A stretch of DNA of 64,000 nucleotides, taken from assembly GCA_019802505.1 (NCBI GenBank), contig JAFMOC010000589.1:322501-386500 (forward strand), written 5' to 3'. This DNA comes from Corydoras sp. C115. Taxonomy: Eukaryota; Chordata; Actinopteri; Siluriformes; Callichthyidae. The translations under genes and the position numbers were made by a program. A model generated the notes under the pieces. It did no database searches. It was not told the DNA's origin and saw nothing but the letters and a program-made list of their open reading frames with translations. Numbering within the stretch: position 1 is the first letter of the stretch; each line of letters starts with the position of its first letter. Below are positions 58,405 through 64,000 of this stretch, piece by piece.

Positions 58405-58963
58405 CTATCCATCCATTATCTTCCGCTTTATCCTATATTAGGGTCGCAGGGGGGGGGTTCCCCATGCCCATCCAGGGGAGAACGTTTCGGGCGCTGGGCA
58501 GATACACCCAGGACAGGACGCCAATCTACATTACATTTACATTTGGTCATTTATTGGACGCTTTTATCCAAAGCGACTTACAAGGTGAGCACAGGGTTAA
58601 TCACAACATCCCTGGAGCAATGAGGGTTAAGGGTCTTACTCAAGAACCCACATTGGTAACTTCAGTGGACCTGGGATTTGACCTGGGATTTGAACCCCCA
58701 ACCTTCAGATTGATAGCCCAACACCCTGACCACTGAGCTACCACACCCACACAATCTATCGCTGGGCACACACTCACTCACACAGACACACTCTATATGG
58801 GGTCATTTGGAGAGCTCAATTGACTTGATCCATGTTTTTGAACCCGGAGGAACCCCACGAGGACATGGGGAGAACATGGAAACTCCACCCAGATTGGGAA
58901 TTCGAATTGGGAATCCCTAACGCTGAGAGGAGAACATGCTAACCACTAAGCCACCGTGCCGCC
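58405..58963 (-). repeat. V-SINE split by the second SINE family
   Basis: V-SINE halves at 58405-58526 and 58757-58963; the insert at 58527-58756 is flanked by CAATCTA. Confidence 0.9.
58527..58756 (-). repeat. tRNA SINE with L2-type tail, nested
   Basis: Full length with TTTACATTTA tail; GACCTGGGATTT is locally duplicated. Confidence 0.9.
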
Positions 58964-59693
58964 CTCCCCAAATACCAAGAATCAGTAAATACTATAAATG
59001 TACCAAGATTAAATAAAAATAATTGAAATCAATTTGTTATATTAATTAATCTTATAGAATTACTAAATTAAATCTCATGAACAAAACAACCTGCTGAATT
59101 TTGGCACCATGTCTTCGGAGGCATTAACTGGCAGCTGCATTTGTGTTTCGTTCTAAAGGACGAACTGGGAGAGGAGAATGCAAAGCATTCCGTGTCCATT
59201 CAGTTCCACTGAACGAATGTAACCCACCATGATGCCCCAGGTTCTGCTGGCGGAACAGCAGACCGCAGAGCCGGGGCATTTATAGGGTGGTGATCTATTG
59301 ATGCCATGGCTGACCAACGCAAAACATTCAGCCCCGGCATTGTGTTTGTGTCCCCGTGTGAATTGAAATACAGCTCAGCTGGAATTCCATTGCAGCTAAT
59401 GGCCACCAGATGGCGCAAGAAAGGTGCAACTGATGAAATTGTGATCGTAACCTCGATTACTCAGAGTTGCTCCCAAGATGTGCAGCTCATAACCTCAGTG
59501 TGAGTCACAGTGCAGATCCATTAGAAATCCAGCTTAAATAAATGAAACATCTATCAAATTAAATGGAATTCAATATTTTATTTAGCAGCAAACAGTCATG
59601 AGAGAGCAGATGTTGTATAGGAATCAGCAGGTTATAAAGAATTAAATATATTACACACACACATTATATATATATATATATATGTATGTATAG
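58964..59693. other. no feature recognised
   Basis: Unique sequence; ends in a short TA run (59666-59690). Confidence 0.4.
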
Positions 59694-60040
59694 GGCGGCA
59701 CGATGGCTTAGTGGTTAGCATGTTCTCCTCTCAGCACTAGGGATTCCCGGTTCGAATCCCCATCTGGGTGGAGTTTCCATGTTCTCCCCGTGTCCGCGTG
59801 GGTTTCCTCCGGGTTCTCCGGTTTCCTCCCACAGTCCAAAACATGGATCAAGTCAATTGAATTCTCAAAATTGCCCCATATAGAGTGTGTCTGTGTGAGT
59901 GAGTGTGTGCCCAGCGATGGATTGGCGCCCTGTCCTGGGTCTTTCTGCCCAGCGCCCGAGATGTTCTCCCCTGGATGGGCATAGGGAACCCCCACCGCGA
60001 CCCTGATAGAGGATAAAGCGGGAGATAATGAATGAATATA
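59694..60040 (+). repeat. V-SINE, full length
   Basis: Followed after ATATA by the next copy. Confidence 0.92.
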
Positions 60041-60043
60041 TAG

Positions 60044-60357
60044 GGTGGCATGGTGGCTTAGTGGTTAGAATTAGGCATTCTCCTCTCAGCACTAGGGATT
60101 CCCGGTTCCCTCCGTGGGTTTCCTCCGGGTTCTCCGGTTTCCTCCCACAGTCCAAAAACATGGATCAAGTCAATTGAATTCTCAAAATTGCCCCATATAG
60201 AGTGTGTCTGTGTGAGTGAGTGTGTGCCCAGCGATGGATTGGCGCCCTGTCCTGGGTGTATCTGCCCAGCGCCCGAGATGTTCTCCCCTGGATGGGCATG
60301 GGGAACCCCACCATGACCCTAATAGAGGATAAAGCAGGAGATAATGAATGAATGAAT
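60044..60357 (+). repeat. V-SINE with B-box/core deletion
   Basis: From CCCGGTT jumps to CCCTCCGTGGGTTTCC. Confidence 0.9.
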
Positions 60358-60437
60358 ATATACATACATATACACACACACACACATTTTGCAGAATAAC
60401 CTTGAATAAATCTACCAGAGGAATATGTTAAATATAT

Positions 60438-60788
60438 ATCCATTCATTCATTATCTCCCGCTTTATCCTCTATTAGGGTGGCGATGGGGTTCCCCATGCC
60501 CATCCAGGGGAGAACGTTTCGGGCGCTGGGCAGATAGACCCAGGACAGGACGCCAATCTATCACTGGGCACACACTCACACACACACACACACACTCTAT
60601 ATGGGGCAATTTGGAGAACTCAATTGACTTCTGATCCATGTTTTTGGACTGTGGGAGGAAACCGGAAAACCCGGAGGAAACCCACACGGACACGGGGAGA
60701 ACATGGAAACTCCACCCAGATTGGGATTCGAACCGGGAATCCCTAGAGCGGAGAGGAGAACATGCTAAACACTAAGCCAGGGTGCCGA
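60438..60788 (-). repeat. V-SINE, full length
   Basis: Complete. Confidence 0.92.
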
Positions 60789-60839
60789 CTGTTAAATATA
60801 TATAAGCATTTTAAACATACATCCTAAGCTGTTATCAAC

Positions 60840-60895
60840 CATCCATCCATTATCTTCCACTTTATCCTCTATTAGGGTCGCGGGGGGGGTGGTGG

Positions 60896-60954
<59 letters not shown>

Positions 60955-61196
60955 CCCCATGCCCATGTGGGGGAGAACGTTTCGGGCACTGGGCAGATAC
61001 ACTCAGGACAGGGGGCCAATCTATCGCTGGACACACTTGCTCACACAGACACACTCTATATGGGGCAACTTGGAGAAATCAATTGACCTTGATCCATGTT
61101 TTTGGACTGTGGGAGGAAACCGAAGAACCCGGAGGAAACCCACGCGGACACGGGGAGAACCCACTTGGGGATTCGAACCAGAGCTGAGAGTCACTG
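60840..61196 (-). repeat. V-SINE with 54-base G run
   Basis: G run at 60899-60952 at the same internal site as in 25143-25527; head decayed. Confidence 0.9.
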
Positions 61197-61646
61197 TGTT
61201 ATCAGTTTCTTTATTAAACCTTCACATCTTTTGCATAATTAAATGATTTTTAAAAATGTAAAGTGATGTTCTTCAATTTTAGCACCTAATTAATCAGACC
61301 TCAGGAAGAGTCGGGGCAAATATGCACCACATGATGCCGATGTCATGGTCACATCTTCGCCAGGTTGTTGCTTGGTAATGTCTGGAGCAGTAAAAACACT
61401 GAGGACAGCACTGCTGTCTCCTTCTGTGTGTAGGACATGACAAACACCCGTCATTTAATTAGTCATTGATTGAAAGGTAACGATGCCCACATTCTCACCC
61501 CCCCCCCCCAAGAGCACTGCCAACTTTACAGCCCTGACATGCTGGTGGCATCATACAAATGCTTAAAGAAGAAGAGGAAGCTGTAACTAGTTCGGTCCAT
61601 CAGACGTGATTTTGTTTGTTATTTAACAATAAAACACTTTAAAAGG
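61197..61646. other. no feature recognised
   Basis: Unique sequence with C11 run near 61500. Confidence 0.4.
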
Positions 61647-61988
61647 GCTGCACAGTAGTTTAGCATGTTCTCCTCTCAGCACTAGGGATCCCCGGTTCGA
61701 ATCCGAATCTGGATGGAGTTTCCATGTTCTCCCCGTGTCCACGCGGGTCTCCTCCAGGTTCTCCGGTTTCCTCCCACAGTCCAAAAACATGGAACAAGTC
61801 AATTGAATTCTCCAAATTGCCCCATATAGAGTGTGTCTGTGTGAGTGAGTGTGTGCTCAGTGATGGATTGGCGTCCTGTCCTGGGTGTATCTGCCCAGCG
61901 CCCGAGACGTTCTCCCCTGGATGGGCATGGGGAACCCCCCCGCGACCCTAATAGAGGATAAAGCGGAAGATAATGAATGAATGAATAA
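61647..61988 (+). repeat. V-SINE, first of second tandem three
   Basis: ATGGAACAAGTC core variant shared with the next two copies. Confidence 0.92.
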
Positions 61989-62010
61989 ATGTAGATATTA
62001 CATTATGAGG

Positions 62011-62361
62011 CGGCGGCACGGTGGGTTAGTGTTTAGCATGTTCTCCTATCAGCACTAGGGATTCCCGGTTCTAATCCCAATCTGGGTGGAGTTTCCATGT
62101 TCTCCCCGTGTCCACGCGAGTTTCCTCCGGGTTCTCCGGTTTCCTCCCACAGTCCAAAAACATGGAACAAGTCAATTGAATTCTCCAAATTGCCCCATAT
62201 AGAGTGTGTCTGTGTGAGTGAGTGTGTGTCCAGCGATAGATTGGTGTCCTGTCCTGGGTGTATCTGCCCAGCGGCCGAGACGTTCTCCCCTGGATGGGCA
62301 TGGGGAACCCCCCCGCGACCCTAATATAGGATAAAGCGGAAGATAATGAATGAATGAATGA
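62011..62361 (+). repeat. V-SINE, second of tandem three
   Basis: Separated by GTAGATATTACATTA spacer on both sides. Confidence 0.92.
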
Positions 62362-62387
62362 ATGTAGATATTACATTATTACATGGG

Positions 62388-62736
62388 GGCGGCACGGTGG
62401 GTTAGTGTTTAGCATGTTCTCCTCTCAGCACTAGGGATCCCCGGTTCGAATCCCAATCTGGATGGAGTTTCCATGTTCTCCCCGTGTCCACGCGAGTTTC
62501 CTCCGGGTTCTCCGGTTTCCTCCCACAGTCCAAAAACATGGAACAAGTCAATTGAATTCTCCAAATTGCCCCATATAGAGTGTGTTTGTGTGAGTGAGTG
62601 TGTGCTCAGTGATGGATTGGCGTCCTGTCCTGGGTGTATCTGCCCAGCGGCCGAGACGTTCTCCCCTGGATGGGCATGGGGAACCCCCCCGCGACCCTAA
62701 TAGAGGATAAAGCGGATGATAATGGATGGACGGAAC
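62388..62736 (+). repeat. V-SINE, third of tandem three
   Basis: Same GGGTTAGTGTTTAGC head variant as the second copy. Confidence 0.92.
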
Positions 62737-63024
62737 ACTTAAAAAATGGGAAATTGCTGTTTTTCCATTAAATAAAATGTATAATTAAACTTCTCTGTAC
62801 GCCACAGTAAAATGAATAAAGCAGGGTCATTCTGTAGTGGAACCTTAAAGCCATCTATTTCCTTTTCTTTATTTCCGAGAACTAATATATCAAAGCCTTT
62901 TGTCGTGCCTAAAAATAAATAACTGGGACTCTTGTTGGGTCCCGTGCCACTTTCAAAATGCACTATATAAACGCCACCCCGCACACGCACCACCTACAAT
63001 ACGTTAATATTAGGAATGGGATGA
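62737..63024. other. no feature recognised
   Basis: AT-rich unique sequence. Confidence 0.4.
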
Positions 63025-63150
63025 GTGTATCTGGGTGAGTGTGTGTCCTAGGTGTATCTGCCCAGCTCCCGAAACGTTCTCCCTCTGGATGGGTATGGGC
63101 AACCCCTCCATGACCCTGGTATAGGAATAAGTGGAAGATGATGTGATGAG
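63025..63150 (+). repeat. decayed V-SINE 3' part
   Basis: Starts GAGTGTATCTGGGTGAG. Confidence 0.75.
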
Positions 63151-63249
63151 ATGAGATGGTTACCTCTACATAAAAACACCAGCAGTCCTAGATTTGTGGT
63201 TAAGGAACCAGTGACCAGAAGGTCTCCGGTTTGATTTTTGGTAAACACA

Positions 63250-63572
63250 GTAAGGTGGCTTAGTGGTTAGCATGTTCTCCTCTCAGCACTATGGATTCCC
63301 GGTTTCAATCCCAATCTGGGTGGAGTTTCCATGTTCTCCCCGTGTCCGCGTGGGTTTCCTCCGGGTTCTCCGGTTTCCTCCCACAGTCCGAAAACATGGA
63401 TCAAGTCAATTGAGCTCTCCAAATTGCCCCATATAGAGTGTGAGTGTTTGCCCAGCGATAGATTGGCACACACTATCTACCCAGCACCCGAAATGTTCTC
63501 CCCAGCATGAGGGGAGAACCCCCCCCCGTGAACCTAATAGAGGACAAAACAGAAGATAGTGGATGAATGGGT
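63250..63572 (+). repeat. V-SINE
   Basis: Head from GTAAGGTGGCTTAG; GGCACACACTATC replaces part of the 3' block. Confidence 0.9.
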
Positions 63573-63586
63573 GGATTATTACACCT

Positions 63587-63925
63587 GGCACGTTGGCTTA
63601 GTGGTTAGCATGTTCTCCTCTCAGCACTATGGATTCCCGGTTTCAATCCCAATCTGGGTGGAGTTTCCATGTTCTCTCCGTGTCCGCGTGGGTTTCCTCC
63701 GGGTTCTCCGGTTTCCTCCCACAGTCCAAAAACATGGCTCAAGGTCAATTGAGTTCTCCAAATTGCCCCATATGGAGTGTGTCTGTGTGAGTGAGTGTGT
63801 GCCCAGCGATGGATTGGCACCCTGTCCTGAGTGTATCTGCCCAGCGCCCGAAACGTTCTCCCCTGGATGGGTATGGGGAACCCCTGCGAACCTAGTATAG
63901 AACAAAGCACAAGATAATGAGATAG
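63587..63925 (+). repeat. V-SINE
   Basis: Shares CTATGGATTCCCGGTTTCAA with the previous copy, so the two are close relatives. Confidence 0.9.
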
Positions 63926-63977
63926 AATAGATGAGATAATGATATGGGGCAAAATGGGTAGCACTGTTTTCTGACAT

Positions 63978-64000
63978 GGCGGCACAGTGGCTTAGTGGTT
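63978..64000 (+). repeat. V-SINE head, cut by window end
   Basis: Only GGCGGCACAGTGGCTTAGTG and three more bases are inside. Confidence 0.85.

Noticed and set aside
59200..59503. Short frames on both strands around 59.2-59.5 kb as wnk3 exon 1
   Set aside because: None contains the WNK N-lobe (Gly-rich loop or the AWCEL-type end expected before DRKLTKAE).

Overview
The window is vertebrate nuclear DNA, almost certainly from a ray-finned fish. It holds a multi-exon kinase gene with GT-AG introns. A very dense tRNA-derived V-SINE family (DANA/HE1-like), a second tRNA SINE with an L2-type tail, hAT and pogo/Tigger-like DNA transposons and long TA microsatellites fill the introns. The species cannot be fixed from the sequence; the SINE core looks like those of otophysan and related teleosts.

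The one gene that can be assembled is wnk3, on the minus strand. Twenty-three coding exons run from 55338 (first in-window exon, kinase domain) down to the stop codon at 19633. Every exon junction keeps phase, and the in-window coding length is 8388 nt, about 2795 codons plus stop. Exon 1 (N-terminus, glycine-rich loop and the WNK catalytic lysine) lies beyond the right edge. Order of domains: kinase core with HRD and DLG (55.3-48.4 kb), first PF2-like domain (48.6-47.2 kb), acidic KLHL3-degron-like segment (47.2 kb), a 3.2-kb glutamine-rich exon (43.1-39.9 kb), second PF2-like domain (38.8-38.3 kb), RFxV/I docking motifs (35.0, 28.0/27.1 and 27.0 kb), a second large Q/S/P-rich exon (34.3-32.7 kb), a basic WNK3-specific segment (31.7 kb), a coiled coil (26.8-26.5 kb) and a conserved C-terminal segment (25.0-19.6 kb). 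WNK kinases are chloride- and crowding-sensitive kinases that activate SPAK/OSR1 and so control NKCC/NCC/KCC cotransporters and cell volume. The giant exon carries two apparent one-base frame breaks that cancel each other, most simply homopolymer errors.

Left of wnk3, 1-16 kb is mostly repeat. At 6.0-6.3 kb there is a small CpG-rich, promoter-like region with a minus-strand first coding exon that encodes a signal peptide and ends in a phase-1 donor; the rest of that gene is not visible. Immediately upstream of it lie about 2.4 kb of tandem DNA: a 29-bp minisatellite in which each unit carries a CCAAT box, then a satellite built from 5-mers and 6-mers (AGCAC/AGCATC). Between and after these are SINEs, microsatellites and unassigned low-complexity sequence.

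Roughly 75-80 whole or partial copies of a single V-SINE occur, covering over a third of the window. Many have perfect 10-13 bp target-site duplications, nested insertions, tandem runs and poly-G expansions at one fixed internal position. Most short open frames in the window (for example a recurring ~75-residue frame) are shadows of this SINE.
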